DNA of 64,000 bases from Hirundichthys speculiger (taxonomy: Eukaryota > Chordata > Actinopteri > Beloniformes > Exocoetidae): the NCBI GenBank assembly GCA_018398805.1, contig JAGFBZ010000261.1, positions 2,418,001 through 2,482,000 of the forward strand, in the 5' to 3' direction. The position numbers and the translations under genes are program-made. Each line of letters begins with the position of its first letter. Within the stretch, counting starts at the first letter, position 1. Shown here piece after piece: positions 36,076 through 48,254 of this stretch. The notes below the pieces were generated by a model, which saw only the letters and a list, made by a program, of their open reading frames with translations, did no database searches and was not told the origin of the DNA.

Positions 36076-39000
36076 TGAACCGTGGCTACTTTTCCAGACT
36101 GTCTCTGAAAATTGGAAAAGTGAGGAAAAACTTTTATTGATGCTGTGACAAAATTCCACACACACTTGTTTAGATTGTGCTGAGCCCTGCGCTAGATGTG
36201 CTTTCTCCTGTATAACTATACGAGGTTAGATCATGTGCTTTTCCATGCACATCCTCACTGTGGTGTTTTGAGTCAACTTATCATCAAACTGCATGCTTCA
36301 TAGATTAAGCCTCTATTTTAATTTGCACCCTAGCATTTTTTGTTTGCATGTTCATTTTGGTCTCACATTTCTAAGCTGTATCTGAGCGGTAAACTGAAAA
36401 CCGCATTTAAAGCTGTGCGGGGTGTTCAGGTTGCTCTCCCCGGTTGCGTTCTCTCCCTGTTCGGGCTCGTTGAGCACAAAACATCAAGAGAGTCAAATGG
36501 CGTAGTTTATATCGTAATGATGCTTGATGTTTCTGGCAGACCCGACGCAGTGTTCAAGGCATGATCTGTAAATAAGTCTTTAGAGTCTAATGTGCTTATT
36601 CATGCAAGGGTCTGCAAAGGCACTGGGTGTCCCAGTCCTGTTTTTCTGTTCCACAAAGGTTCCCTGCCACACAGTACGAGCAGTGTGCTACGAGCCCCTG
36701 ATGGACCCTTTACTGAAACTTGATGTTACACAGACTTGAGAGCAGCCTTTTATTTAAAACAATCTTCAATGTATCTGTATGTAAACAGCAAAGCAAGGAA
36801 CAGCAACTCTACACAGAGGAAAGTTTTCAAACATTTTTTTTTTTGATTCCCTATAGAGTTTTGTTCTCTGGTAGCATTAAGATTTCTTTTTTTTTTTTTT
36901 TCTTCAAAGCATCACCCTGTTTTGTTTATCTCTTTGAAATGGATAGACTCAGTGGTTTCACACCATTCCATTGCTCTACAGATAGCAGTTGGAGAGGGAG
37001 GTTTGGAGGTGTTTTTGTGAAAACAAGATTCATCTGATACATCTGTTGGATCTCAAGACGCCTACTGACCTTCTGATTGTTTACATGAAACTGCTCAGGC
37101 ACCTACAGCCTTTACTTGATCTCTACAAATGAAACCAATATAGCTGATTGGAACATCTAAGCATCCTGATGTTTGTTTGTTTTTTTTATTTTATTCATAA
37201 CTCCTGTGTAACCTATGTTGTAATAATACAATATGTCTTTGAGATGAATAAAGTACAGTATTATCTAATTCAATTAAGGAAAACTGGATTTTAAGTGCAC
37301 CACTGAAAAGCACAGATTACAATATACCAATATTACTATATATTATAAATTAGACTATAATTTCAGTTGTCTGTGGACCACAGAGAGAGTTAGTATGGCT
37401 CTAGTACTGAATAAAAGGGGTTCAGTAAAGCTTGTTTACTGCATTTTTGGAGAATGTCAGGATGCCTGCTTGTTTAAAGTTGTAGTGATCATTCTTCATT
37501 GAAATCAAAACTTTTATACTCAGCATAATCAAAAAAAAAAAAAATACTGTGGTAAATGTAAAATATTTTATTCTGAGACTTTGTTCTCTTGCCAAATGGT
37601 GGGAGAAGCCACTCTATGAAGCCACAGCACCTCTGATCATGTAGAGGTAGCATGTCTTTTAAAGAAAGTTTCTGGCCATTTTCTTAGTACCAAGTACGAT
37701 CAGTCTGGGCTTGTGTTCTTGGTTGTGCAGACTTTGTTAGTACGAGTTGAGAGACAGGAGGATGCAGATGTTTGGGTTTTTTTCTTTTTTTTTGGAAGTG
37801 GAGTGTTATTTGATGGCATCACACCCCTAGCTAGCAGGCTAACATATATTCCAAAAAGGTATACAGTTTAATTGAACATAAAAAAAACACTGAGAACATT
37901 CATATGATTCAAAATGGACCATGGACTCCTCCTGGCAAAAGTGTTTATGACCGTCACTTTATTTTTTTTCTAAAAGGGTTTTATGCCTTAGTATATCTGT
38001 CCTGTTAAAAATACACTTGTGCAAAGTGGAAAAGAAAAACAAAACTGAGAAAACTCGTCACCAAGTCTACTCAAGTCTCCACTGCATACATCCTCAATAA
38101 AATGGGGGCAGCACAGATGCATCTGGGAATGCTGACTGTACTGGAACTGGAACACTGGGAACAACAGCTTGGTTTGGTTGAATAGTCCAATATTAATCCA
38201 ATAATAACGTCAGGGTTTTAGGTGACAATTGAAATAATGTATTAGTCCATCAAAAATTAATTTGACACCATTTATTGCTTTTTATGGTGTTGAAATAAAA
38301 TATGTAAGAGGATGTAAAAAAAACATGTCACTGGAGCTTCCAAGTAAGGAACTGATGTTTGGATGTTTTTTTTTCTGTCCTAGTTGGTGATTGGAAAATC
38401 GAAAGTTTCCTAGTTGCCATTAAACACACCATAATTACTTGCCAACTATCCTGAACTTTGTTAAAACCTGAAAGGTAGTAACTTTATTTTGGTGTGAGTG
38501 ACTTTGCTAAGTTGTTATTTGATTTACAGACAATTTTACACAATTGTCTAATTGTTTTTAGCTTATTTATTTAAAGCAGTGGTCAGTATTATTGCTCAAC
38601 TTGTAATCTTTAAAGTTTGTCCTTTACAGGACCCCCAGCCTGAGCCTTAACGTTTCTCATCAGTCTGGTGGTAGATGCTGCTTTCTAGTAATTAGTCAGT
38701 GAAATGATCTGCATGAGAATTTAGTTTAAGAAATCTTAAGAAGAGGTGTTGAGTCAGTAAAGACATGTTGATCAGCAAAACTAAAATTTCATGGCCAAAA
38801 ACTTTTTTTTTCCTGTTTTCAACTTTCCAACTGCAAGGAGCCGATGCTCCATTTAAAAAACAAACAAATATACAAAAAACCCCCAATAAAATCTGATGTT
38901 TAAACAAAAGTAAACGGCTCAGTGTAACATCTTTTATTTTATTTTTTTTTCATAATTCCTAAAGTTTTATGGCCTCAGTAAATGCCAAATCCAAAATAAT

Positions 39001-39606
39001 TTCTTGCTCTCTGACCGTCATGAAGGAAAGTGCATTTCTCAAAATTTATCAGTTTATTAGTTTAAAAAACAAAATAAAACATTCCTTTGATAATTTATCT
39101 TAATTTATTTTTAATTACTATTACAAAAAACATATTTTTAGAATATTAAAATTACAAGGTAAGGTGCTAGATAATGAACATTAATTTTACACAATTTGTT
39201 ACTTGAATTAAATTTCTAAAGTCCCTAAATTAAGTTGAGAACCTGCCAAGATCATGTCAGCTTTTGCCCAAATAGAGAACAAATTCAATATAAGTGGACG
39301 CAACATCATTTCAGATGTTTGTTGAAAATGGTTTCAAATGTTCTATGAAGCTTCTTATATTTAAAATTATTTTTAAAAAAAAACGTGTGATTCCTAGATT
39401 GTAGCACCATCAGTCGTTAATATGTGACGGTGGAATGTTGCAGTACGACAGTAAAACTGAGTGGTGACCACTTTAAGGCACATGTCCTTTCTTATAACTC
39501 CATATTGACCTCAATGTGAACTCGCGCAAGGACGAAGATATGATTCTTAATGTCTCGAGTATACTCCATTAATTTGAATTAATTATCTCTCTCTGTTTGA
39601 TTGTAG

Positions 39607-39686
39607 CTGCTGATGCCAAGGAGCAGCAGTTCTGGATCAGCCAACTTCAAGCATGTGCCAGACGCTACTCTGACAGCAGCGCCAAG
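39607..39686 (+). CDS. osbpl10: osbpl10 exon 3, end of PH domain
   Basis: Acceptor TTGATTGTAG, donor CCAAG|GTGAAT. Joined to exon 2 it reads AADAKEQQFWISQLQACARR, then YSDSSAK. This is the C-terminal helix of the PH domain with its near-invariant Trp (QFW), closely matching ORP10 (AADAKEKQFW..QLRACAK). The 80-bp exon ends on a codon boundary. Because it is not a multiple of three, skipping it would break the downstream frame. It sits more than 22 kb from exon 2, showing how far repeats have stretched the locus. Confidence 0.95.
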
Positions 39687-39986
39687 GTGAATAACACGAA
39701 CACTTCATTAGTGCTTTTCAATTTTCTTTTACACCTAAAGCTCACCAAAGGGCAAAAATCTTGGTTTACATGTTTATATTAAAATCTGTGCTAAAGAGCC
39801 CCTTTCTCATGTGTTACGAGTCAATCTAATATTATCACTCTAATGATTCAAGAATTGAATTGAAATCTTTGTAAAGTCGCACCTAATTGACAGCAAACCT
39901 TTAATACCAGGTGAGAACGATTAAAACACAAAAGAGACCGTGGGTGTTTGAGTGGGTTTATATGTATATTTTATATATACCATATA

Positions 39987-41195
39987 CACTTCCCGGCCAA
40001 AAAAAAAAAAAAGTCACCACCAAAAAAAGGTCATACACTAATATTTCGCTGGATCGCCTTTAGCTTTGATTACGGCACACATTCGCTGTGGCATTATTTC
40101 GATAAGCTTCTGCAATGTCACAAGATTTATTTCCATCCAGTGTTGCATTAATTTTTCACCAAGATCTTGCATTGATGATGGTAGAGTCTGATCGCTGCAC
40201 AAAGCCTTCTCCAGCACATCCCAAAGATTCTCAATGGGGTTCAGGTCTGGACTCTGTGGTGGCCAATCCATGTGTGAAAATGATGTCTCATGCTCCCTGA
40301 ACCAACCTTTCACAACTTGAGCCTGATGAATCCTGACATTGTCATCTTGGAATATGCCCGTGCCATCAGGGAAGAAAAAATCTATTGATGGAATAACCTG
40401 GTCATTCAGTATATTCAGGTAGTCAGCTGACCTCATTCTTTGAGCTCATACTGCTGCTGAACCTGGACCTGACCAACTGCAGCAACCCCAGATCAGAACA
40501 CTGCCCCCACAGGCTGGTACAGTAGGCACTAGGCATGATGGGAGCATCACTTCATCTGCCTCTCTTCTTACCCTGATGCACCCATCACTCTGGAACAGGG
40601 TAAATCTGGACTCATCAGACCTCTTTTCCAGCTAGCCTCACTGATTAGCGGTTTTCTTAAGGCTACACAGCTGTTCAGTCCCAATCTCTTGAGGTCCCTT
40701 TGCATTGTGCGTGTGGAAATGCTCTTACTTTCACCATTAAACATAGTACTGATTTCTACTGTTGTTTTTCTTCGATTTACGTGATCGCCGATCACGTAAA
40801 TGATCATGTAAATGATCACAAGAAGTAAATGTTCCAGCCACATTTCCTCATTGAAGACGATGGGTCCCCACTATGCTTTCAGCTTTTAATAATGCGTTAG
40901 ACAGTTCTTAACCCAATTTTGGTGATTTCTGCAATCTCCTTAGATGTTTTCTCTGCTTGATGCATGCCAATGATTTGACCCTTCTCTAACAGACTAACAT
41001 CTTTTCCACGACCACAGGCTGTGTCTTTCGACATGGTTGTTTAGGAAATGAGAAGCAACTCATTGCACCAGTTGGGGTTAAATGGCTTGTTGGCAGCTGA
41101 GAGATAATCACCCATGCAGTAATTATCCAATAGGAGGCTCGTACCTATTTGCTCAGTTGAATACAGGTGGCAACTTTTTTTTTGGCCGGGAAGTG
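39987..41195 (-). mobile_element. Tc1-like transposon, third family, both ends present
   Basis: The ends CACTTCCCGGCCAAAAAAAA and TTTTTTTTGGCCGGGAAGTG are inverted (about 20 bp) and flanked by TA on both sides. On the minus strand the transposase starts at about 41033 with MSKDTACGRGKDVSLLEKGQ, continues IIGMHQAEKTSKEIAEITKI, and breaks at a stop near 40900. Later blocks are STRTMQRDLKRLGL, FQSDGCIRVRREAD, SVLIWGCCSW, and a 132-codon open stretch (40436-40038) with [28 protein letters not shown] and [10 protein letters not shown]. The second Asp and the final Glu of the DDE triad are intact. Frameshifts and at least one stop in the N-terminal half disable it. The short ends distinguish it from the long-IR element at 21017. 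Confidence 0.93.
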
Positions 41196-42429
41196 TATTA
41201 TTTCATGATTTATAGCACCTTCCAAGCTAATGAAATGGATTTGATTAGAGCTTTTACCATCCTTTTTGGTGCAGAGCGTTATAACCACCTATTTGTCTTT
41301 ATGTAAACCAGACTGTCAACTTACACTGAGCAGATAAGAGGGTGTCTCTTAGCAGCCTGGTGTGAGACAATTGCCTCTCAAGGTGAACCTTTTGTGTTGA
41401 GGATTCTTGATTAAATGGACCTCCAATCCAGCCGCAGTCCTTGATGTTGGCATGAAAAATTGCACTCAAACGTCTGTTTTAATGTTTGCGGTGGCAGTCT
41501 GAGCTGCGACTGATGCCAGCTGGAACACGTCCATGGAGTGCTGTTTCGAACCCATCTGGCATGTCGTTGATTCCTTTGATTGGGCTGTCAGACAGAAGTA
41601 TTTCTATCTGCATCTGGAAACAGTGTTACTCTTTTATTACCTTAAAGCAATAAAATAGATACATAACTTGAGTTAGTAGACTGAGTAAACCTTCAGGTAT
41701 GACATGTTTTACAGTATACTGGAGTTCTACAAGCTGTTGGATAAAGAAAAAAAAGGCAAACAAAAAGGTATGCAATGTGAAGAATGTGAAAATTTAGATC
41801 AAAATTCACTCAAGGCTCATCTTAAGCATGTGATGAGAAAGTAGCTTGTGTAATTCAAGAATATTTTTGGCTCTCTGCTGATATGTGACTTAGTGATGCA
41901 GGAAAATGTGACACTAGCACTTCCCTGCTGCTTGACTTGAGGATGCATTCGTAAATATCCTCATACTCAACATCACCATCCTCTTCATGTCTCTGTGAGA
42001 CCATTTCTTACAGATTACGTCAGTTTCACTGTAACTACCCTAATCTACAAGCAGTGTGTTATTTTTCTATGTATTTATTTTTTTAGCATAGGCTTCATGG
42101 ATTAATGTTTTGGTCCTGTGCAATTTTCGGAGGTTTAGTGTGAGCTTCAGAGGATTATTTCGCATACCTGCCTGTACTGACTATCTCAGTTGGTTGTGTC
42201 TCTGCTCGTCTGATCCAGTCAAGAATGAGACTTGACACTGAGCTGCTTCTGGAGCGTCACTGCTGGTGGTGAAATCAGTAGTGCATGGAGGCAAGAAATA
42301 ATCCAAAGTTTGTTTCTACTGCCAATTTTAGGTTTTAAAGTCAGGTTTGTTCCACAAACCAAATGACGTGTGTGTGTGTGTGCGTACTTACCACCACCTC
42401 CAGCATTTATATATTTATTAAGGATGCAA

Positions 42430-42780
42430 CTGTCAGTAAAATACGGTACGGTTCGGTACGACCTGCACGGGACAATACGCTTTTATGTCCCGTGGTATTT
42501 ATATTCCAATAACTTTGCATTGGATTTGCACGTGAGCGTGCGTGCCTTTTAGGCAACAGGCCCATCACTGCATGTCAATGTGCATTCACCTCCGCTCACT
42601 CACAGTGACCAGCCTATCACACTTTGGCCGGTTGGCTGCAGCTCATAGACGCAGAAAAAAAACAAACAAAAAAAAACAAGCAGGCATGGCCAGCGGCAGC
42701 GGAGAAATTGGGAAAAGCTTTAATTTTGGTTTTGCTGTTGAATACACCAGCGAGGGAGTGAAAACAGTTAACAGTTAACA
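42430..42780 (+). mobile_element. 5' piece of a hAT-like element
   Basis: AAAATACGGTACGGTTCGGT is the kind of GGTACGGTTCGG terminal repeat seen in fish hAT elements. About 250 bp further, ATG 42686 opens MASGSGEIGKSFNFGFAVEY, a plausible element-protein start, which is cut off by TAA at 42776 after TTAACAGTTAACAG. The sequence then changes abruptly into hAT copy C. Class assignment is tentative. Confidence 0.45.
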
Positions 42781-43190
42781 GAACGCAATCTTCCACCTCC
42801 CTAAACCCGGATCTTACCTGTGTAAGATCCAGTTGTTACCAGTTGTGTGTCTTGGTACAGCTGATGTGCTTTTTAAAATACTGCATAACGAATCATTGGA
42901 TGTGCATTTAAAGTTCGCAAACAATTAATGTTCCTGTCCCTCCTCGACCACCAACAGTTTCAGACATATCAGAAATAAATTCCCGCATCCAACCTTTTCC
43001 AGCTTGACAACAGAGACAAAGATCTCCTTGGTTTCCTCCACAGCAGACATCTGAATGAGATCATGCCACAGCTGTACAGACTGACGTGTCTGGCTGTGAC
43101 TATTCCCACATCCACCACAACTGCTGACCAGACATCCTCTGACCTCAAGAGATTCAAAAACGTATGCAAAACGTATGCAAAACCGCGATG
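42781..43190 (+). mobile_element. GCGGGTAGC-family hAT element, copy C (partial)
   Basis: GAACGCAATCTTCCACCTCC followed by CTAAACCCGGATCTTACCTG matches the end region of copies A and B. AAAATACTGCATAACGAATCATTGGATG matches copy A near 32000. The + strand then reads HLNEIMPQLYRLTCLAVTIP, then TSTTTADQTSSDLKRFKN, the same hAT C-terminal domain as copy A but keeping more of the LYRLTCLAVTIP stretch. The terminal repeats are missing. It is fused on the left to another hAT piece and on the right to a Tigger-like piece. Confidence 0.75.
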
Positions 43191-43193
43191 TGG

Positions 43194-43638
43194 ATGTACC
43201 CCCTCAACTTATCCAGAAGTTCCACTTTTTTGGCAATTGTCATCATTTTGCGACAGCGGTTTGGTTCTCCAGAGGCACTTGGTGATGGGTGGCGTCCTTT
43301 GGGATCCATTTTGGCTTTAAAAACTGCACTAAATCTTTGTCTCACGAGAGCAAGAGATGGGAGATGCGGGATGCGTGTCAGCCAATCAGTGTACACACAA
43401 CTGACGGAACAGTAATGGGCATTGTAGCAACCAATCACAGGCCTCGATTTTTGTTCATGGGGATTCCTGTGTAGGCTCTTGTTGCTTCCTGAGACTTGTT
43501 CTTGATGTGATGTGTTTAGCTTCAGTCTTGCGCGCTTCGTTTGAAATTTTTTCAAATTTATTTTCGAATATTTTTCTTTGATAAATATTTTTGAAACCTC
43601 CGCGATGTACTGAGACCGCGAACTCTGAGAGATTACTG
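43194..43638 (-). mobile_element. Tigger/pogo-like element 5' fragment
   Basis: On the minus strand the end reads CAGTAATCTCTCAGAGTTCG then CGGTCTCAGTACATCGCGGA, bordered by TA (43639-43640), as in Tigger/pogo elements. ATG at 43309 opens MDPKGRHPSPSASGEPNRCR, then KMMTIAKKVELLDKLRG, the first helix of the CENP-B-type helix-turn-helix (usual form MTI.EKV.LLDMLREG). Homology ends abruptly after LRG at about 43195, at the junction with hAT copy C. Most of the transposase is missing. Confidence 0.75.
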
Positions 43639-44046
43639 TATGTGTGTGTCGGTTTTTGCAGTGGAAATGAAGAACCCAAGTGCAGGAGCACAAAAAAGGA
43701 TATTTAATTTTAAAAACAAAGTCCAACCAAACCAAAAATCCACAAATGTTATCGAAACAGGAATCCATGCTGAAAACAGAAAAACACTCACGGGATACGA
43801 GAAGGGATGAACCAGCAAACAGAACGGGAATGACAGGACTTATCTACAGGGAGGAACAAACGAGAGGCGGGTGGACAATCAAGTTGACAAGGGGAAAGGA
43901 AGAAAAACTGAACATCACGAGGACAAGACAGACCTTCAAAGTAAAACAGGAAACAGAGCAGATGAGAGACAGGGGGTGACACCAACATGACACAAAACAA
44001 AGAGGAAAAACCAAAATGGCTGCCATGGCTGCCCCAAACCATGACA

Positions 44047-44108
44047 TATATGTGTGTGTGTATATATATATGTATAAAAATATATGTGTGTGTATATATA
44101 TATATATA

Positions 44109-44191
<83 letters not shown>

Positions 44192-44233
44192 ATATATATA
44201 TATATATCTATATGTGTGTGTGTGTGTGTGTGT
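44047..44233. repeat. (TA)n/(TG)n microsatellite
   Basis: TGTGTG and TATATA tracts. Long Tyr-Ile-type frames on both strands arise only from the repeat. Confidence 0.96.
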
Positions 44234-44499
44234 AAAGGATGTAGCCACCATAGTCATCCATTGGTTTGAGAATAACACACTATACATGTACTTTTCCATG
44301 GCCATAAACTACCTGGTTACATAAAAATGACCACTAAATGATGTTTAAGTCAATAATAATATGATGTCTTCTCAGTGGATTTTTGACATTGGTAAACATT
44401 TGTTGGTTTCGTGTCCTATTTAACACAGCTTCATCTTTGTAAATTGATGTTCCAATTAAGAGTAAAATGGATAATCAAAAAATGTTTGAATTTTCTTCT

Positions 44500-44878
44500 T
44501 TATTTTCATATTTTACGCCACTACTTTTTCTTCGTTGTTTGCAAGTTGGATTGCACAATAGTTTGCTTCAGTGTCTGTAAAAACGACAAATGCTCAACAT
44601 TTATCGGCACTAACTTTCGTGAAATATATTTTATTTGCTCTGTTGCTATGTCTGAGGTAATAAAAGGAAACTCGGCACTGTGAGCTGCAGCGCTGCATAA
44701 AAAGAACCTGCACTGCCGCCAAGCGTTTGGTGGTGTTTTTACACAGCAACACAAACAATATCGGACAAGTACAAACGTCAGAGACAGCGCAAGTCCTACA
44801 CTTTAGGAGCTGTGCATAGGAATATGTGTGTAGCTGTTACACTGAAGCATAAAATGAAGCATAAATCAGGCTTCAGTA
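44500..44878 (+). repeat. Harbinger-like miniature family, best copy of three
   Basis: Contains the shared blocks described for 4660-4845 and ends GAAGCATAAATCAGGCTTCA. The AAATCAGGCTT end is shared with the MADF elements (27973 and 47761), which suggests mobilisation by the same transposase type. The 90-codon frame beginning at 44411 is not related to any protein I know. Confidence 0.5.
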
Positions 44879-46073
44879 GTCTAAACATGTAGAAATACTG
44901 AATTCAAGGCTTCATCTTCTCTCCTGGGAAGTTGCTGATTGGTTAGTACCTTTGAAATCCTTGTGACTGATGTATTTGATTTGATGGTATGTGTCAGTTT
45001 CTTAGGAACACCTGGATAATCAAATGTTTTATATACTGACGAATAGGTGGTGAGTGTCGTTAGCTTGAATCCAACCCATTTATTGATTTTTGGCATGTGC
45101 TCTGATTCCTTTTTGATGTGCTTTGTTTCAGGTGAGGAAGCTAAAGGGATCAGATGAACACCTGAGTGTGGAGAGAGCAGGAGGAGGACAGGAGGTGCTG
45201 GTGACTGAAAACAACACCCACACACTCCTGCAGATATACATCCCGTGCAGTCTGCCCTTGACAAAGACAAGCTTTCATGTGTATTTTTAAACAATGAAAT
45301 ACTACAGCCTCATTATTCTGCCTCACTGCTGGCTCACTTATTCCACATGTAACTCTTCAGGACTTCAAACTGCTGAACAGCTGGAGTGAGGGGAAAGTTT
45401 AATAACTGCTCAGCTGTTTTTTGAAAAGCAATCAAAAGTTGAGCGAAAATTGGATAAACAAGGAAGAATTGATGGAGACAAGGTCTGCCTCTCTCTCTTT
45501 TTGTTTTTGTTTTTCCCCTTCTGAGAGGGATAGCTGTTTTGTTCCTGTTGGGTGACTGCAGGGCATTTCCACAATTGCAGCTGCCATCACTGTCACAGCT
45601 GCTGTGGTATAATCCTTTCCTGAGCCACCACCGTCTGCCTCTAAGATCATAATCACAGCTACTCTGCTGATGAGGCAGCCATCAGCAGAGGCTCAGACAC
45701 ATCACTGATGACAGACCTGTTTGGTAGAAGAGACGTTGGAGGAATTATTTATTATGAATAAAGGGCAAAGGTCATGCTCCCTCCCAGTCTTCACTAGAAG
45801 TGAAATGATAGTACTGACACTTTTTTGCACTGTTAATCAATTGAGGTGCAATTTGAGTTTGGCTTTTATTTTGAAGTTGATATTGTTGGAGACCAAGTGT
45901 GGATTGCATTTCAGTTTTGTCCATTTAAGGATCAGAAACAGTGTCTCAGCAAAAACCAACACATGTGAATTCAAACAGTGTGCATCTGTTACATTTATAC
46001 TTGCTGTGTATTTAGATAAACTGACAGACGGTGCATATATTGTGGAGGAGAGAGAGTGTACAGGCAGCATATA

Positions 46074-46246
46074 TAGTGGAGGAAATAAGTATTTGATCCC
46101 CCGCTGATTTTGGCAGTTGTCATACTAATAAATAAATGAACAGTCTCAGATTTTTATGGCAGCTTTATTTTAACAGTTATAGAAAGAATATTGAGAAAAA
46201 AAATTGAGAAAATTACATGAAATGAAAAATAAAAATTAATTTGTAA
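46074..46246 (+). repeat. isolated Tc1 terminal repeat (same family as 21017)
   Basis: TAGTGGAGGAAATAAGTATT then TGATCCCCCGCTGATTTTGG matches the left 170-200 bp of the element at 21017 nearly base for base, with C changed to T at the first base and an 11-base AAAATTGAGAA-type duplication. It stops at TTGTAA, just before the inner direct repeat, and is followed at once by a LINE. There is no right end, so it is a truncated copy or solo end. Confidence 0.9.
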
Positions 46247-47010
46247 CTAAACCATTCTGGGATTTGTAGACGATCAGTAGGATTTTGTAATCTATTTCTC
46301 TGACTAACTGGAAGCGAGTGCAAAGATTTTAAAACTGGTGTGATGTGTTCAGATCTTTTAGTTCTGGTTAAAACTCAACGCATGAATGAGTTTCTCCTGA
46401 ACTTTTAATTCTGTGGATGTTTTTGAGCTGGTAAAAAGCTCCCTTAGTGACAGCTTTGATGTGGCTGCTGAAAGTCAGATCCGAGTCTATCAACACTCCA
46501 AGGTTACGAACTTGGTCAGTGGTTTTCAGAGCCTGAGTCTCCAAATATTTGGCAATGCTGACCCTCTTCTCCTTGTTACCAAACAGAATAAGCTCAGTTT
46601 TGTCCTCATTAAGTTGTAGAAAATTCTTCCTCATTCAGATGTCTATTAGCTCCAGACACTGACACAGTAAGTCTATTGGGCCGCAGTCATCTGGTGTCAG
46701 AGACACATAAAGTTGTGTATCATCTGCATAACTGTGATAATTGATATTAAAGTTCTGAATTATTTGACCCAAAGGAAGCATGTACAAGTTGAATAGAGGA
46801 GGCCCAAGAACTGACCCCTGGGGGACTCCACAAGTCATGGCCACTCTCAGATTCATAGCTGCCAATCGTGACAAAATAACTCTGGCCTTCTAAATAGGAC
46901 CTGAACCAGTTAAGGACCAGAAAGGTGCTCTTGATTTTTATCAGTGCAACAGCATCCATCACATTCAAGACTTTCAAATTGAAGTGATCCAGGAGTCCAT
47001 CAACCGACTA
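46247..47010 (-). mobile_element. Jockey/L2-type LINE reverse-transcriptase fragment
   Basis: Minus-strand order: [31 protein letters not shown], then [38 protein letters not shown] (catalytic YADD), NFLQLNEDKTELILFGNKEK, NLGVLIDSDLTFSSHIKAVT, and finally RVLTRTKRSEHITPVLKSLH. This is the palm to thumb of a non-LTR reverse transcriptase plus its tail. It is better preserved than the other LINE pieces here, but frameshifts lie around 46870-46860 and 46640-46630 and at the 3' side, and the N-terminal half is missing. Confidence 0.92.
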
Positions 47011-47760
47011 TGCACTGATCATTGGACAACAAAGCCATGCTTTCAATGAACTGAGCACTTGTTTTAACATCGGTGTATCTCTTCTATACCGAGAAGCAGG
47101 TTTTTTGAACATTCTGAGCAATCAGTTAATCAAACAAAACAGACAAAATGGTCAGACAATGCCAGTAACTACCACAGAGGAAATATTAACACCCTTAGAG
47201 ATAACCAAGTCCAGAATGAACACAAGTTTAATTTTTTTTTAACACGTGCAAGGCATTTTACTCTCCGCAAAACACCTTAACAAGGAGTTTTGCAACTACG
47301 TCAGAGATTACAGCATTTCCTGTAGAATTAAATGGACTAATGGACGTATCACATGAGTGTCCAAAGAAGACGCGAGGCTGGAGTAATTAATTTCACTTGG
47401 CTGCCATTGATGCCTATAGACAATCTGATAGTCAATTTGAATCCGAATGCTCACTGCCACTGAGTCAATGGTGGCCAATTAGTTAAGTTGTGTATGGTTT
47501 TAAAGAAGTGCTGCTTGAATCTTTTGTATAGATTCTTGTAATGTTGACTGACTGGTTTTGGATCAATCATGGTATTCAAAACCTTTTCCTGTTCCCTTTG
47601 CATGAAAATAGTAAAGCAAGCTTATTCCTCACATTAAAATGTAAGAGATTATAGTAATATCTGGCAGATTTCCACAATCTCCTTGCACTCAGCAAACATT
47701 AATGTAAATTACATACTTGTAGATTTACAGCAATGTGGAGTCCATTTATGTTGCACTTAA

Positions 47761-48254
47761 GGGCTGTGTATACTCTCGCGGCAATGTGTCGCCGTCAGCT
47801 TAGTAGCAGAGATCCTGCAGTCACTTTTGATATATACTCAGTTTTGCAGCGCGCTCTGCGCTAGGTTATTCCACGCCATAACGCAAGAGGGACAATCACG
47901 AACTAGCTAAACTTACTAAACTTATCTCTTGGTGTGGTTTTTTTCCACTTCCTCACCGTCTTGGCCATATCCAGACCCACATTCATCGCTATCTCCCTCC
48001 ATGAATTACTAGAATATGTGCTGTCCTTGTAGTGTGGAGAACGAGAATCGTACAGATGTGGGTACTTCCTCATTTCTTCGATGACGTGCTCTTTTCTATG
48101 CGGATGTAGAATTGACCAATCAGAGACCTACAGTTTTAGAGGTGGTGCACCTGAGTGTCTGCTTTTTTTTTTTTTTTTTTTGGGGTGGGGGGGGAATCTC
48201 TGCGTCGTCTGCGTATGTGACGCAGAAGACCTAATGTCCGAGTATAAATCAGGC
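47761..48254 (-). mobile_element. MADF-carrying miniature DNA element, copy 2
   Basis: Same ends as copy 1 (GGGCTGTGTATACTC and ...GAGTATAAATCAGGC). It is flanked by TTAA on the left and TTTA on the right. On the minus strand, around 48100-47940, it reads EHVIEEMRKYPHLYDSRSPH, then SSNSWREIAMNVGLDMAKTV and RKWKK. Unlike copy 1, the frame runs on after WREI into the third helix of the MADF domain (W.EIA..LG.....V...WK). An added T run at 48163-48181 replaces part of the GC-rich block. Confidence 0.8.

Noticed and set aside
43154..43768. 204-codon minus-strand frame as a gene
   Set aside because: Only its middle (MDPKGRHPSP...LLDKLRG) has meaning, as a Tigger start; the rest spans non-coding terminal sequence and another element.
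45125..45290. Possible extra exon: TTTCAG followed by an open stretch (VRKLKGSDEHLSVERAGGGQ)
   Set aside because: No match to any ORP10 segment, no suitable donor, and exon 3 already joins exon 4 in phase.
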